24,162 bases of DNA from Propionibacteriaceae bacterium AM104-82 (GCA_027658995.1 JAQDQK010000031.1:1-24162), one strand, 5' to 3'; positions 14,238 through 22,365 are shown, counted from the stretch's first letter. Made by a program: numbers and translations. Notes: generated by a model not told the origin, from the sequence alone.

Positions 14238-14243
14238 TAGGCT
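14238..14243 (+). promoter_or_regulatory. Putative leaderless -10 hexamer upstream of the GNAT gene
   Basis: TAGGCT lies exactly 6 nt before an ATG at 14250 that opens a four-codon frame, not before the GNAT start itself (62 nt further on). Confidence 0.5.
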
Positions 14244-14249
14244 GCGCCC

Positions 14250-14264
14250 ATGTTCCGTCACTGA
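14250..14264 (+). CDS. Four-codon leaderless minigene (MFRH-stop) ahead of the GNAT gene
   Basis: ATG-TTC-CGT-CAC-TGA sits at the predicted transcription start, 6 nt after TAGGCT. If transcription begins at this A, ribosomes would start on it without a leader, terminate after four codons and might re-initiate on the GNAT ATG 47 nt downstream, which has only a weak ribosome site. The alternative is that the frame is chance and the region is an ordinary 5' leader. No Cys, branched-chain or other run of regulatory codons is present. Confidence 0.35.
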   Translation: MFRH

Positions 14265-14311
14265 GCCAGCCGACCGCCTCGTCACAGCCAACTCACCCGA
14301 TCGGAACCATC

Positions 14312-14782
14312 ATGTCAATAACCCTCAGCGCCATGCGCGACCCCGACGCCGCCCGCGCCATCCTCGACTCGCTGCCCGAGTGGTTCGGGATCCCCGAGGC
14401 CAACGACGGCTACGTCCACGACGTGCTCGACGAAGAGCTCGACTGCTTGTTCGCTCACGACGGCGAGCGGCCCGTCGGCGTCGCCCTCGTCCGACGGCAC
14501 TTCCCGCAGTCGGCCGAACTGCACCTGCTCGCCGTCAGCGCCGACGCGCACCGTGGCGGCGTCGGATCGGCCCTTGTCGAACGCGTCGCCGCAGACCTCA
14601 CTGCGGACGGCGCGTCCTTCCTGACGGTGCACACCGTCGGCCCCAGCCTCGACAACGAGCCTTACCGGAGGACGCGGGCCTTCTACGCCGCGATGGGCTT
14701 CGTACCGCTCGAGGAACACCAACGCCTCGACTGGGACGGCCCGACGATCATCATGGCGCGCCCGCTCGACACGCCCACCTGA
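14312..14782 (+). CDS. GNAT family N-acetyltransferase
   Basis: The 156-residue protein has the GNAT core. Strand 4 reads ELHLLAVSADAHRGGVGSAL (about 70-89), where A-V-S-x-D-A-H-R-G-G-V-G-S forms the acetyl-CoA pyrophosphate loop. The next helix, then VHTVGPSLDN and TRAFYAAMGFVPLEE, complete the fold with the usual Tyr. It transfers an acetyl group from acetyl-CoA to an amine of unknown identity. ATG 14312 gives the normal family length. ATG at codon 8 is possible. The weak CGGAA ribosome site and the upstream minigene suggest that translation may depend on re-initiation. Confidence 0.88.
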   Translation: MSITLSAMRDPDAARAILDSLPEWFGIPEANDGYVHDVLDEELDCLFAHDGERPVGVALVRRHFPQSAELHLLAVSADAHRGGVGSALVERVAADLTADGASFLTVHTVGPSLDNEPYRRTRAFYAAMGFVPLEEHQRLDWDGPTIIMARPLDTPT

Positions 14783-14820
14783 CGCGCGGAACTGTCGGAG
14801 GCCTCTGCTCTGATGGAGCC

Positions 14821-16323
14821 ATGGAAGCCTTGGCCGTTCTGCTCTGCCTGCTGGCGCTGGCGCTCGGCGCCGCCGCCGGGTTCGTCTTCGGACGCCGCAC
14901 CGCGCCCACGTCGGGGGCGGCCGACGCGGAGCGGCTAGCGCTCACCGACGCCAGGCAGGACGCCGCGATGGCGCGGGCGGAGGCGAGCAGGGCCCGCGAG
15001 GATGCCGCGATGTCGAAGGCTGAGATCGCCCAGCATCTCGCCGAGAAGTCGGACCTTCGGGCCGCCGCCTCCGAGGCGCAGCGGATGGTCGCCGAGGCCC
15101 GCAGCGAAGCAGCTCAGGCCGCGGCGAGGGTCGCAGCCGCCACGGCCCAGCGTGACGCAGCCATCCAACGATCCGCGGAGCAGGCCACGGACCGGGAGAC
15201 CCTCCTCGCCGAGTTCAAGGTGCTGTCAGCCGAGTCGTTGGACCGGCAGTCCCGGCAGGCCGACGCCGTGGCCGATCAGCGCCTGAAGGCGACCGAGCAG
15301 CTCGTCGGGCCGCTGAGCGACGGGCTGCGCCAGATGCAGGAGAAGCTGCAGTTGGTCGAGACCGAACGGGCCCGCATGGCGGCCGAACTGGGCGAGCAGG
15401 TGACGACCCTGCGGCGCTCCGGCGAGGCGATCCGGCGCGAGACGCTGTCGCTGAGCAACGCGCTTCGCACCCCGCAGGTGCGCGGCTCCTGGGGCGAGAG
15501 CAGCCTCAAGCGGATCGTCGAGATCTCCGGGCTGACGGAGCGCTGCGACTTTGACACGCAGCGCACCTACGTCTCCGACGACGGCACCTTCCGCCCCGAC
15601 CTCCGGGTCAACCTGCCCGCGGGCAAGGTGATCTTCGTCGACTCGAAGGTCCCGCTTGCGGCCGTCCTCGATGCCTACCAGACGGAGGACCCCACCGAGC
15701 AGAAGCGGCACCTTCGCACGTTCGCCGCGCACGTGCGCACCCACGTCGACCAACTCGCCGACAAGAACTACTGGCAACTCGACGCGGGCTCCCCCGAGTT
15801 CGTCGTCCTCTACCTGCCAAGCGACGAGTTCTACCGGCTCGCACTTGAGCAGGCCCCCGATCTGCACGAGTACGCGACGCGCAAGCACATCGTGCTCGCC
15901 TCCCCCGGGCTGCTGATCCCGCAGTTGCAGATCGTGGCCAACGGCTGGCGACAGGTAGCCGTCACGGAGACCGCGGCCCAGGTATCGCGCCTCGGCCGCG
16001 AGTTGTACGAGCGCCTCGCCACCCTCGGGTCGCACTTCGACAAGCTTGGCCGCTCCCTCTCCGCGTCGGTGGGCAACTACAACAAGACGGTGGCGGCGAT
16101 GGAGAGCCGGGTGATGGTCTCGGCGCGCCGCTTCCGCGACTTCGGGATCTCCCCCGACGAGTTGGACGAGTTGGCGACGGTCTCGGAGACCACGCGCCAG
16201 ATGGCGGTCGCCGAGATGCTGGACTACGAGGACTCGCGGGCGCGGGAGTCAGAAGCCCTGGCTCAGGCGGAGCCGGATCGACTGGTCGACCGGGTACAGG
16301 ACCTGCGCCGTCGCGAGGCCTGA
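14821..16323 (+). CDS. rmuC: DNA recombination protein RmuC
   Basis: The 500-residue protein has one N-terminal membrane helix (about residues 4-23), a long Ala/Glu/Arg-rich coiled coil (about 35-190) and a PD-(D/E)xK-like RmuC domain. Landmarks are LSNALRTPQVRGSWGE (about 210-225), VDSKVPLAAVLDAY (about 274-287), LYLPSDEFY, and the closing LSASVGNYNKTVAAMESRVM (about 415-434, in outline). RmuC limits recombination at inverted repeats in E. coli. That may matter here because hairpin repeats flank this gene, but a link is only inference. Length is usual. The ATG is followed directly by the membrane segment. It is monocistronic, 38 bp after the GNAT gene, so co-transcription is possible. Confidence 0.95.
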   Translation: MEALAVLLCLLALALGAAAGFVFGRRTAPTSGAADAERLALTDARQDAAMARAEASRAREDAAMSKAEIAQHLAEKSDLRAAASEAQRMVAEARSEAAQAAARVAAATAQRDAAIQRSAEQATDRETLLAEFKVLSAESLDRQSRQADAVADQRLKATEQLVGPLSDGLRQMQEKLQLVETERARMAAELGEQVTTLRRSGEAIRRETLSLSNALRTPQVRGSWGESSLKRIVEISGLTERCDFDTQRTYVSDDGTFRPDLRVNLPAGKVIFVDSKVPLAAVLDAYQTEDPTEQKRHLRTFAAHVRTHVDQLADKNYWQLDAGSPEFVVLYLPSDEFYRLALEQAPDLHEYATRKHIVLASPGLLIPQLQIVANGWRQVAVTETAAQVSRLGRELYERLATLGSHFDKLGRSLSASVGNYNKTVAAMESRVMVSARRFRDFGISPDELDELATVSETTRQMAVAEMLDYEDSRARESEALAQAEPDRLVDRVQDLRRREA

Positions 16324-16540
16324 CCTAGTTCGTTCACGGCCCCGCTGCAATCGTCGGAGACATCCGCCACCAGATCGTTCACTGAGCTGGTCGGAAGACG
16401 CCTAACCAGGAGCTTCTTGCATGCTTGAGGGCTAGCGACGGGGTGGCTGAACCCGCGAGATCGGCGGGGCGCCCCGGCAGTGTCGGGCGCCGTTCGTCGA
16501 GCTTGTCGAGACGTCCGAAACCAGAGGCCGACCGTCGACG

Positions 16541-16938
16541 GCGTCGAAACCTACGTGCCTCCCCCACAAACACCCCCAGGGTGCGACCGACCCAGCGACA
16601 CCCGCCCCTGCGCTCCGAACCACCCAGTCCCAGCGCACCTCACGAGGCTTCGACCGACGAAGCGACGCTCCGCGCCCCTTCGTGGCTCACCCAGCGGAAC
16701 GACCCCGCGGTCCGCCGACGCTTGCGGGTTGAGCCACCCGGCCGACGAAGTCGCGCGGGTGCGTCGAAACCTCCGTGACGCCCCCCCCAAACCATCACCA
16801 GGGTGCGACCGACCCAGCGACAACCGCCCCCGCGCTCCGAGCCACCCAGTCCCAGCGCACCTCACGAGGCTTCGACCGACGAAGCGACGCTCCGCGCCCC
16901 TTCGTGGCTCACCCAGCGGAACGTGTCCGCGGTCCGCG
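16541..16938. repeat. Duplicated intergenic repeat, two units about 222 bp apart
   Basis: Copy 1 (about 16541-16716) and copy 2 (about 16761-16938) begin with GCGTCGAAACCT and are nearly identical from 16576 and 16798 on, with a constant offset of 222. Both contain CACCTCACGAGGCTTCGACC, which also occurs in the repeats at the right end of the window. The copies are too alike for neutral decay, so the duplication is recent or is kept uniform by recombination. Confidence 0.9.
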
Positions 16939-16995
16939 CAACCCACGTGACACCATGCGCGGACCATCCGAGGCCTCCGTCAGCAACGGCCACCG

Positions 16996-17032
16996 GGTCG
17001 CGCAGCGCCGCGAGCGTCGGCGCCTCGCGACC
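16996..17032 (+). promoter_or_regulatory. Nested hairpin upstream of ilvA
   Basis: GGTCGCG (16996-17002) pairs with CGCGACC (17026-17032), and CGCCG (17006-17010) with CGGCG (17018-17022) around a 7-nt loop. It ends 66 nt before ilvA. It could be a leader structure or an upstream terminator. No leader peptide rich in Ile, Leu or Val and no T-box sequence is visible. Confidence 0.35.
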
Positions 17033-17098
17033 AACCAAGACCCTCCAATCGATGGTCGTCGTTGGCCTCGGATGCGTGGCGGCGCAACAATGGCCCAC

Positions 17099-18364
17099 AT
17101 GACGACTTTGACGGACCTCGCCGCGCAGATCCCCGACGCGGTTGCGCGGCTGCAGGGCGTCGCCGCCCGCACGCCCGTCCAACTAGACCAGCGCCTGTCG
17201 GAGGCGACCGGTTCGGAGGTCTGGCTCAAGCGCGAGGACCTTCAGCCCGTCCGCTCCTACAAGCTCCGCGGTGCCTACAACCTGATGGCCCAACTCACCC
17301 GCGACGAGCGCCTCGCAGGCGTCGTGTGCGCCTCGGCAGGCAACCACGGCCAAGGCGTCGCCTACTCGGCCGCGACGCTCGGCATCACCGCCACCGTCGT
17401 CGTCCCCCACACCACCCCACGTCAGAAGCGCCAGCGGATCCTCGACATCGGTCGGGGTCGCGTCGAACTGGTGCTGCACGGCACCACCTACGACGAGGCC
17501 TCCGAGGAGGCGTCGCGACTGGCGGAGCTGGGCAAGATCCTGGTGCCCGCCTTCAACGACGCACGCACCGCGGCCGGCCAGGCAACCCTGATCGTCGAGG
17601 CGTTCGAGCAGTTGGGCTTCGCCCCAGACGTCGTCGTGTTGCCCATCGGCGGCGGCGGCCTCGTCTCGGGCGCGGCAGCGTGGCTGCGCACCCACCACCC
17701 CGACGTCCGCATCGTCGGCGTCGAGCCGGAGGGCGCGCCCTGCGTCGCGGCCGCCATCTCGGCCGGTCGTCCGGTCACCCTCAACGAGATCGACACCTTC
17801 GTCGACGGCGCGGCCGTGCGACGCGTCGGCGACTTCACCTTCGACGCCATCCGCGAGGCCCGCATCGAGTTGCTCCGGGTGCCGGAGGGGCAGATCTGCA
17901 CCGAGATGCTCGACATGTACCAGACCGACGGCATCATCGCCGAGCCAGCGGGCGCGCTTGCCGCGGCGGCGCTGCCCACCGGCGGCGTCGGCCAACGGGC
18001 CCAGATCCCGACCGGCTCGCGTGTGCTGGTCGTCGTCTCCGGAGGCAACAACGACGTCTCGCGCTACGCCGAGATCGTGGAGCGCTCGCTGATCCACGAG
18101 GGCCGCAAGCGCTACTTCCTGGTCGACTTCCCGCAGCAGCCCGGCGCGCTGCGCACCTTCCTCGACAACGTGCTCGGCCCCGACGACGACATCACCTATT
18201 TCGAGTACGTCAAGCGCAACGCACGCGAGACGGGACCGGCGCTCGTCGGCGTCGAACTGGGCAACCCCACCGACTACCCGTTCCTGCTGCAGCGGATCGA
18301 GGAGTGCGGCATGCAGGCCCACGAGGTCGCCTACGACAGCCCCTTCTTCCAGTTCCTGACCTGA
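17099..18364 (+). CDS. ilvA: Threonine ammonia-lyase (threonine deaminase)
   Basis: The 421-residue PLP enzyme converts threonine to 2-oxobutanoate and ammonia, the committed step to isoleucine. The PLP lysine is Lys55 in SYKLRGAYN. The phosphate-binding loop is PIGGGGLVSG (about residue 182), and SAGNHGQG (about 79-86) and EPAGALAAAA (about 280) are the other cofactor contacts. A C-terminal ACT-like domain (from about 340, RYFLVDFPQQPGALRTFL) is the site for isoleucine feedback. The length fits the short biosynthetic form of actinobacteria and firmicutes. ATG 17099 was chosen; ATG 17090 is in frame three codons earlier. AACAAT lies 7 nt before 17099. No other branched-chain gene is near. Confidence 0.96.
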   Translation: MTTLTDLAAQIPDAVARLQGVAARTPVQLDQRLSEATGSEVWLKREDLQPVRSYKLRGAYNLMAQLTRDERLAGVVCASAGNHGQGVAYSAATLGITATVVVPHTTPRQKRQRILDIGRGRVELVLHGTTYDEASEEASRLAELGKILVPAFNDARTAAGQATLIVEAFEQLGFAPDVVVLPIGGGGLVSGAAAWLRTHHPDVRIVGVEPEGAPCVAAAISAGRPVTLNEIDTFVDGAAVRRVGDFTFDAIREARIELLRVPEGQICTEMLDMYQTDGIIAEPAGALAAAALPTGGVGQRAQIPTGSRVLVVVSGGNNDVSRYAEIVERSLIHEGRKRYFLVDFPQQPGALRTFLDNVLGPDDDITYFEYVKRNARETGPALVGVELGNPTDYPFLLQRIEECGMQAHEVAYDSPFFQFLT

Positions 18365-18402
18365 GGAGGCGGTTACGCATCCCATCTGACAAGGGAAAGA
18401 GT

Positions 18403-18408
18403 TAGCTT
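18403..18408 (+). promoter_or_regulatory. Putative leaderless -10 hexamer of the LppX-like gene
   Basis: TAGCTT lies exactly 6 nt before the ATG at 18415. Confidence 0.5.
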
Positions 18409-18414
18409 GGCGAC

Positions 18415-19065
18415 ATGAGCACGACTGCCGAGCAGATCAGACAGTCGGCCCGCGACAGCCTGAGCCACGGCTGGATCGGCGGACTTCAGCGCCTATCGTC
18501 CGACGGCCGCGTCACCCTGGAGGTGCGATTCAGGATCGACGTCGCCCGCCGTGCAACCACGCAGGAAGTCGTCTTCTTCTTCCTCGACACCCCCGATGGT
18601 TCACGGTCACGAGCGATCTCGGAGGGGAACAACACCTACCTGCCCAGCACCCCAGGTGACGCGCTCCCCGGAGCCGAGACAAAGTGGGTCATGGAGGACT
18701 TCACCGGGTTCTCTGGCCAGGCGCCGGTCGCTCCACTGCTCTGGCTGCTCGGGGCGACGCTGGCCGAACCGACCGGGGCGGGATTCAGCGTCACAATCTC
18801 CCAGGAGGCTGCCGTCGCGGCGATCCATGCAGAGGATCGTGAGCCGCTGATGCGCACCTGGGGCATCTACGGGCAGCTTCAGGAGTCCGGCCTGCCCGCT
18901 CGCGCGGCGGTCGAGCTGAGCGCCTCGGGACTGGTGACGTCCATCAGCATGACCTCGTCCTCACGGGGCCTCGACGTCGACTACGACTATCTCGACACCG
19001 CCCCCGAGATCGAGGTGCCGACGTCGTTCACGTTCATCGGGGACCTCACGGACGAGGATGCGTAG
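18415..19065 (+). CDS. Hypothetical protein, LppX/LprG-like in outline
   Basis: The 216-residue protein has no clear family signature. The pattern of alternating strands (TLEVRFRIDVARR, VTISQEAAVAAI) and the late SGLVTSISMTSSSRGLDVDY followed by EIEVP resembles the half-barrel of mycobacterial LppX/LprA/LprG lipoproteins, in which similar phrases close the domain. Unlike them it has no signal peptide or lipobox, so if the fold is right the protein stays in the cytoplasm. The start is supported by the TAGCTT hexamer. It follows ilvA by 50 bp but appears to have its own promoter, and it converges on ispH. Function unknown. Confidence 0.6.
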   Translation: MSTTAEQIRQSARDSLSHGWIGGLQRLSSDGRVTLEVRFRIDVARRATTQEVVFFFLDTPDGSRSRAISEGNNTYLPSTPGDALPGAETKWVMEDFTGFSGQAPVAPLLWLLGATLAEPTGAGFSVTISQEAAVAAIHAEDREPLMRTWGIYGQLQESGLPARAAVELSASGLVTSISMTSSSRGLDVDYDYLDTAPEIEVPTSFTFIGDLTDEDA

Positions 19066-19167
19066 GCATTGAGCAGCGGTGCCAGTTCGCCCCAGACGGA
19101 CACGCACACCAACGTCCCCAACGTTCGCATCGCCGACGAAGGCGCCTGACCATTGATTGCTGGCCCG

Positions 19168-19194
19168 AGCCCCCGACTCGGAAGCGGCGGGGCT
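19168..19194. terminator. Possible terminator hairpin between convergent genes
   Basis: AGCCCC (19168-19173) pairs with GGGGCT (19189-19194) around a 15-nt loop, between the LppX-like gene and ispH, which converge. The stem is only 6 bp and has no T-run. Confidence 0.25.
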
Positions 19195-19225
19195 AACACG
19201 GCGCGTTCGAGGCCATTGGGTGGTA

Positions 19226-20206
19226 CTAGTCGTTGATGGCCGACTTGCGCAGGTCCTTGCGCAACTCCGGGGGAAGGGCGAATTGCAGCGTCTCCTCCGT
19301 CAGTCGCTCCTCGACCGCTGCCGGGTAGCCCTTGGAGACCAGGAAGTCGAGGACCCCCTGCACCAGGTCGTCCGGGACGGAGGCACCGCTGGTGACGCCG
19401 ACCGACTCGACTCCCTCCAGCCACGCCTCGTCGATCTCGCCCGCATTGTCGACGCGGTACGAGGCCTTCGCGCCCGCATCCAGTGCGACCTCGACCAGCC
19501 GAACCGAGTTCGACGAGTTCTGCGAGCCGACCACGATCATCAGGTCGCAGCCCGAGCCGGCGATCTGCTTGACGGCAAGCTGGCGGTTCTGCGTCGCGTA
19601 GCAGATGTCGTCCGAGGGCGGATCCATCAGCAGCGGGAACTTCTGGCGCAGCCGTCCGACCGTCTCCATGGTCTCGTCGACCGAGAGGGTCGTCTGACTC
19701 AGCCACGCAAGGTTGGTGCCCTCGGGGATCTCCAGCGAGTCGACATCATCAGGGGTCTGCACGAGCGTCGTCTGCTCCGGCGCCTCACCCATGGTGCCCT
19801 CGACCTCTTCGTGACCGGCGTGACCGATCAGCAGGATCTGGGTGCCCTGCGACGCGAACCGCTTGGCCTCGTGGTGCACCTTCGTGACGAGCGGGCAGGT
19901 CGCGTCGATCGTCTTCAGCGACCTCTCCGCCGCTTCTGCATGCACGGCTGGTGAGACACCGTGGGCCGAGAACACCACGGTCGCACCCTCGGGAACGCCG
20001 TCGAGTTCCTCGACGAAGATCGCACCGCGCGCCTCGAGGGTCTCGACGACGTGCTTGTTGTGGACGATCTGCTTGCGGACGTAGACGGGCGGGCCATACA
20101 GGTCCAAGGCCTTCTCAACCGTCACCACGGCGCGGTCCACGCCCGCGCAGTACCCACGGGGGGCCGCGACGACGACTCGTTTGCCTTGTTCGGTTGCGCT
20201 GCTCAT
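19226..20206 (-). CDS. ispH: 4-hydroxy-3-methylbut-2-enyl diphosphate reductase (IspH/LytB)
   Basis: The 326-residue protein is the last enzyme of the methylerythritol phosphate pathway, reducing HMBPP to IPP and DMAPP. The three Fe-S cysteines are visible: Cys20 in PRGYCAGV, Cys104 in DATCPLV and Cys202 in DICYATQNR. The catalytic Glu sits in the [11 protein letters not shown] segment (about 137-147), and substrate-binding His are at HNKHVV (49-54) and SAHGVS (80-85). The serine pair after GSQNSSNS is also typical. Length fits the family. ATG 20206 has TAGACT 8 nt upstream. It is divergent from the 250-residue hypothetical gene, a short distance from xseA-xseB, as in other actinobacteria. 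Confidence 0.97.
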   Translation of the reverse strand: MSSATEQGKRVVVAAPRGYCAGVDRAVVTVEKALDLYGPPVYVRKQIVHNKHVVETLEARGAIFVEELDGVPEGATVVFSAHGVSPAVHAEAAERSLKTIDATCPLVTKVHHEAKRFASQGTQILLIGHAGHEEVEGTMGEAPEQTTLVQTPDDVDSLEIPEGTNLAWLSQTTLSVDETMETVGRLRQKFPLLMDPPSDDICYATQNRQLAVKQIAGSGCDLMIVVGSQNSSNSVRLVEVALDAGAKASYRVDNAGEIDEAWLEGVESVGVTSGASVPDDLVQGVLDFLVSKGYPAAVEERLTEETLQFALPPELRKDLRKSAIND

Positions 20207-20214
20207 GGGACCCA

Positions 20215-20220
20215 AGTCTA
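20215..20220 (-). promoter_or_regulatory. Putative -10 hexamer of ispH
   Basis: TAGACT lies 8 nt before the ATG at 20206, so the leader would be at most a few bases. It lies 28 bp from the -10 of the divergent gene. Confidence 0.4.
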
Positions 20221-20248
20221 GGTGGGTTTCTCCGTGGCACCATCTCGC

Positions 20249-20254
20249 TACCCT
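20249..20254 (+). promoter_or_regulatory. Putative leaderless -10 hexamer of the gene divergent from ispH
   Basis: TACCCT lies exactly 6 nt before the ATG at 20261. Confidence 0.5.
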
Positions 20255-20260
20255 TGGGCC

Positions 20261-21013
20261 ATGGATACCCCGCAGCTTCACGCCATCGGATTCGACGCGC
20301 CCACCATCGAGGAGATCATCACGAAGGCGTTCGAGGCCGGGGTGCGCGGCGTCAACGAGGCGCCCGGATTCGCCATGATCGGCACCTATACGGACCCCAG
20401 CGGCGCCCGCTTGGCGTTCCTGCAGCGCGAGGGAGAGGCCGTCATGACGACGGCCGGGCTGCGGTCGGAGACGATCTACCGCGCCCAGGTCGTCCGCTTC
20501 ACGGACCTGCTCGCACGAGTCGCGCTGTATGCGCCCGAAGGCGAGGGACAACTGTTGACGCAGTACCTCGCGATGGTCGATGACCCGTTCGCCTACCAGC
20601 AGCACGACCTGCGCAACAGCGAGGAGTTCAGCGTCGCCGACGCCCTGCGCGTCGGAGCGCTGGCCATCGACATCGAGGTCTTCGAAGACGAGGACGCGTT
20701 CCTGGCGTCGCCGTCCTCGAAGTCGGGGCCGCTGCAGTTGGGCGCGACCACGATGATGTCGCCCGGGCTGGTCGGCCTGCAGGCGGCTGCCATCACGCCC
20801 CAGGAGGCCACACCGACGCTGCTGATGGCGCTCACCGTCCAGGACGTTGAGCGCCGCGTCAACGAGTTGACGGACGTGGAGTTCCAGTTCGTGACGGGTC
20901 GCTCCGCGGTCGACCTGAGCTGCGGAATCGCGCTCGACCACCCGGTCGAGCCGGGCAACGTCGTGTTCGGCACGTGGTACGCGACCTGCTCCTCGGGCAT
21001 CTGGGACGACTGA
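20261..21013 (+). CDS. Conserved-looking hypothetical protein (250 aa)
   Basis: The 250-residue acidic soluble protein is not one I recognise. It starts with a sequence of strand and helix ([20 protein letters not shown]), has [16 protein letters not shown] (about 45-60), an acidic middle with [12 protein letters not shown], and a C-terminal segment with [19 protein letters not shown]. Codon usage is that of the core genes, so it is likely a real resident gene. No signal peptide, membrane segment or nucleotide-binding motif is visible. The start at 20261 is set by the -10 hexamer 6 nt upstream; a longer frame from 20222 would run over it. It is divergent from ispH with 54 bp between. Confidence 0.7.
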   Translation: MDTPQLHAIGFDAPTIEEIITKAFEAGVRGVNEAPGFAMIGTYTDPSGARLAFLQREGEAVMTTAGLRSETIYRAQVVRFTDLLARVALYAPEGEGQLLTQYLAMVDDPFAYQQHDLRNSEEFSVADALRVGALAIDIEVFEDEDAFLASPSSKSGPLQLGATTMMSPGLVGLQAAAITPQEATPTLLMALTVQDVERRVNELTDVEFQFVTGRSAVDLSCGIALDHPVEPGNVVFGTWYATCSSGIWDD

Positions 21014-21449
21014 GGCTCGATCGTTCCCCGAGGCTCGTCGAGAGGTCCGAAGGCCAGGCGAACACTCACGGATGCCTGGACAAGCGCAGGAGCACCGACC
21101 GAACGCGGGCACCGCGTTCCCCGAGCTCGTCGAGGGGTCCGAAATCCACGCGGACCCTGCCGACGCTCGACAGGCTCAGCGGATGGTGTTCGCCGAGGTC
21201 GCTCTACGTTCCCCGAGCCCGTCGAGGGGTCCGAAATCCACGCGGACCCTGCGGACGCTTCGACAGGCTCAGCGAATGGTGTTCGCCGAGGTCGCTCTAC
21301 GTTCCCCGAGCTCGTCGAGGGGTCCGCAACCCACGCAGAAGCCGCGAGGCCGCAGACGGCCCGTCGCCGAGCCTGCGCGCGGACACGACCGTGGGTGATG
21401 CCGCCGGCGGTCCGTCGAGCGTCGGCAACCACGGCGCCGGACGCCCTCG
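21014..21449. other. Gene-free stretch dominated by a tandem repeat array
   Basis: I see no gene here. Positions 21022-21340 hold the 92/93-bp array described separately. 21341-21449 is GC-rich sequence before the end of the HAD gene, without a feature I can name. Confidence 0.7.
21022..21340. repeat. Tandem array of 92/93-bp hairpin units
   Basis: Units start with CGTTCCCCGAG at 21022 (diverged), 21115, 21207 and 21300 (partial), with steps of 93, 92 and 93 bp. Units 2 and 3 are almost identical. Each full unit folds: GGGTCCG and CGGACCC form a perfect inner stem around a 9-nt loop, and GAGCTCGTCGAG faces CTCGACAGGCTC as an imperfect outer stem. The motif GAGCxxGTCGA is shared with 16499-16509. 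Confidence 0.85.
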
Positions 21450-22280
21450 TCAGTCGGGCAGACCCTGCCAGTCGTTTGCCGCCAACTGCTCCAGGACCAC
21501 GGCAAGCCCGTCCTGGTCGTTGGTCGGGGCGACCCGGTCTGCCAGCGCCTGGACCTCAGGCAGCGCGTTACCCATCGCGACCCCGATGCCCGCCCACTCG
21601 ATCATCTCCACGTCGTTGTTGTTGTCCCCGAGCGCGATCACCTCGTCGCGCTCGATCCCCAGCCGCTCGCACAGCAGTTCCAAGCCGGTCGCCTTGTTGA
21701 CCCCTGCCGCGGCCACCTCCAGGAAGGGTGCCCCTGACGTCGATGCGGCGACGCCTGGGAGGTTCAGCCGCTCCGCCTCCTCGCGAAGTTCCTCGGGGGT
21801 CACGTCGACGCCCCTGACCACGAGCTTCAGCGATGGAGTCCCTAGAACCTCCTCGAGCGGGTAGTGCGGCAGCGCCTCGCCTCGGCCATGGTCGCCCGGA
21901 TCCATCATCCCGACGTAGCCCGCCTCGGGCCAGAAGGTCGCGCCCGCGTCCCGCACCGAGACGCACACGATCGACGGGTACCTCTCGCGGAGCGCCTCGA
22001 ACAGCGCGGTCTGTGCCTCGACCGAGATCACCCGCTCGAACAGCACCTCGTCGCCCGCGAAGTCGAACCCGACCCCACCGTTTGCGCCGATCACGATGCC
22101 GTCGGTGAGCCAGGTGTCGCCCAGCACGTCCACGATGGAGAACGGCTGTCGGCCGGACGTCGGCACGACGTGCACGCCCGCGTCGCGCGCCGCGGTGAGC
22201 GCCGCCAGGTTGCGCGTCGAGACGCGCTGAGTGCTGCTGAGGAGGGTGCCGTCGATGTCGGTCGCGATGAGCCTGATCAC
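21450..22280 (-). CDS. Cof-type HAD hydrolase
   Basis: The 276-residue haloacid dehalogenase-superfamily phosphatase belongs to the Cof/YbiV subfamily. Motif I is TDIDGTLL with nucleophile Asp8 and acid Asp10. Motif II is PTSGRQP (about 40-46). A large type IIB cap occupies the middle (about 85-190). Motif III is the Lys in VNKATGLELL (about 193), and motif IV is GDNNNDVEM (about 217-225). Relatives dephosphorylate sugar phosphates, pyridoxal phosphate or FMN, and the substrate here is unknown. GTG at 22280 has TAGGGT 6 nt upstream, so it is likely leaderless. It is divergent from xseA. Confidence 0.93.
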   Translation of the reverse strand: MIRLIATDIDGTLLSSTQRVSTRNLAALTAARDAGVHVVPTSGRQPFSIVDVLGDTWLTDGIVIGANGGVGFDFAGDEVLFERVISVEAQTALFEALRERYPSIVCVSVRDAGATFWPEAGYVGMMDPGDHGRGEALPHYPLEEVLGTPSLKLVVRGVDVTPEELREEAERLNLPGVAASTSGAPFLEVAAAGVNKATGLELLCERLGIERDEVIALGDNNNDVEMIEWAGIGVAMGNALPEVQALADRVAPTNDQDGLAVVLEQLAANDWQGLPD

Positions 22281-22286
22281 GCTTCG

Positions 22287-22292
22287 ACCCTA
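22287..22292 (-). promoter_or_regulatory. Putative leaderless -10 hexamer of the HAD gene
   Basis: TAGGGT lies exactly 6 nt before the GTG at 22280. Confidence 0.55.
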
Positions 22293-22365
22293 GCGGGAAC
22301 CGGACGGATCGCCCCGGCCGATCCGCACCCCGGCGGTTGGGGAGCCGAACGTCTGATCTCGGCAC

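Larger units (their letters stand above)
16324..17098. other. 775-base gene-free stretch between rmuC and ilvA
   Basis: No gene is supported here; open frames on both strands give Arg/Pro-rich noise. It holds a perfect palindrome GGGGCGCCCC (16466-16475), a GAGCTTGTCGA motif (16499-16509), a duplicated repeat (16541-16938) and a nested hairpin (16996-17032) before ilvA. Confidence 0.7.

Noticed and set aside
13498..14820. Upstream extension of the rmuC frame for 441 codons
   Set aside because: It lies antisense to the M18 gene and across the GNAT gene; RmuC starts at 14821 with its membrane helix.
16775..17098. Upstream extension of the ilvA frame
   Set aside because: It runs through the duplicated repeat and is rich in Pro, Arg and Thr without family similarity; normal IlvA length starts at 17099.
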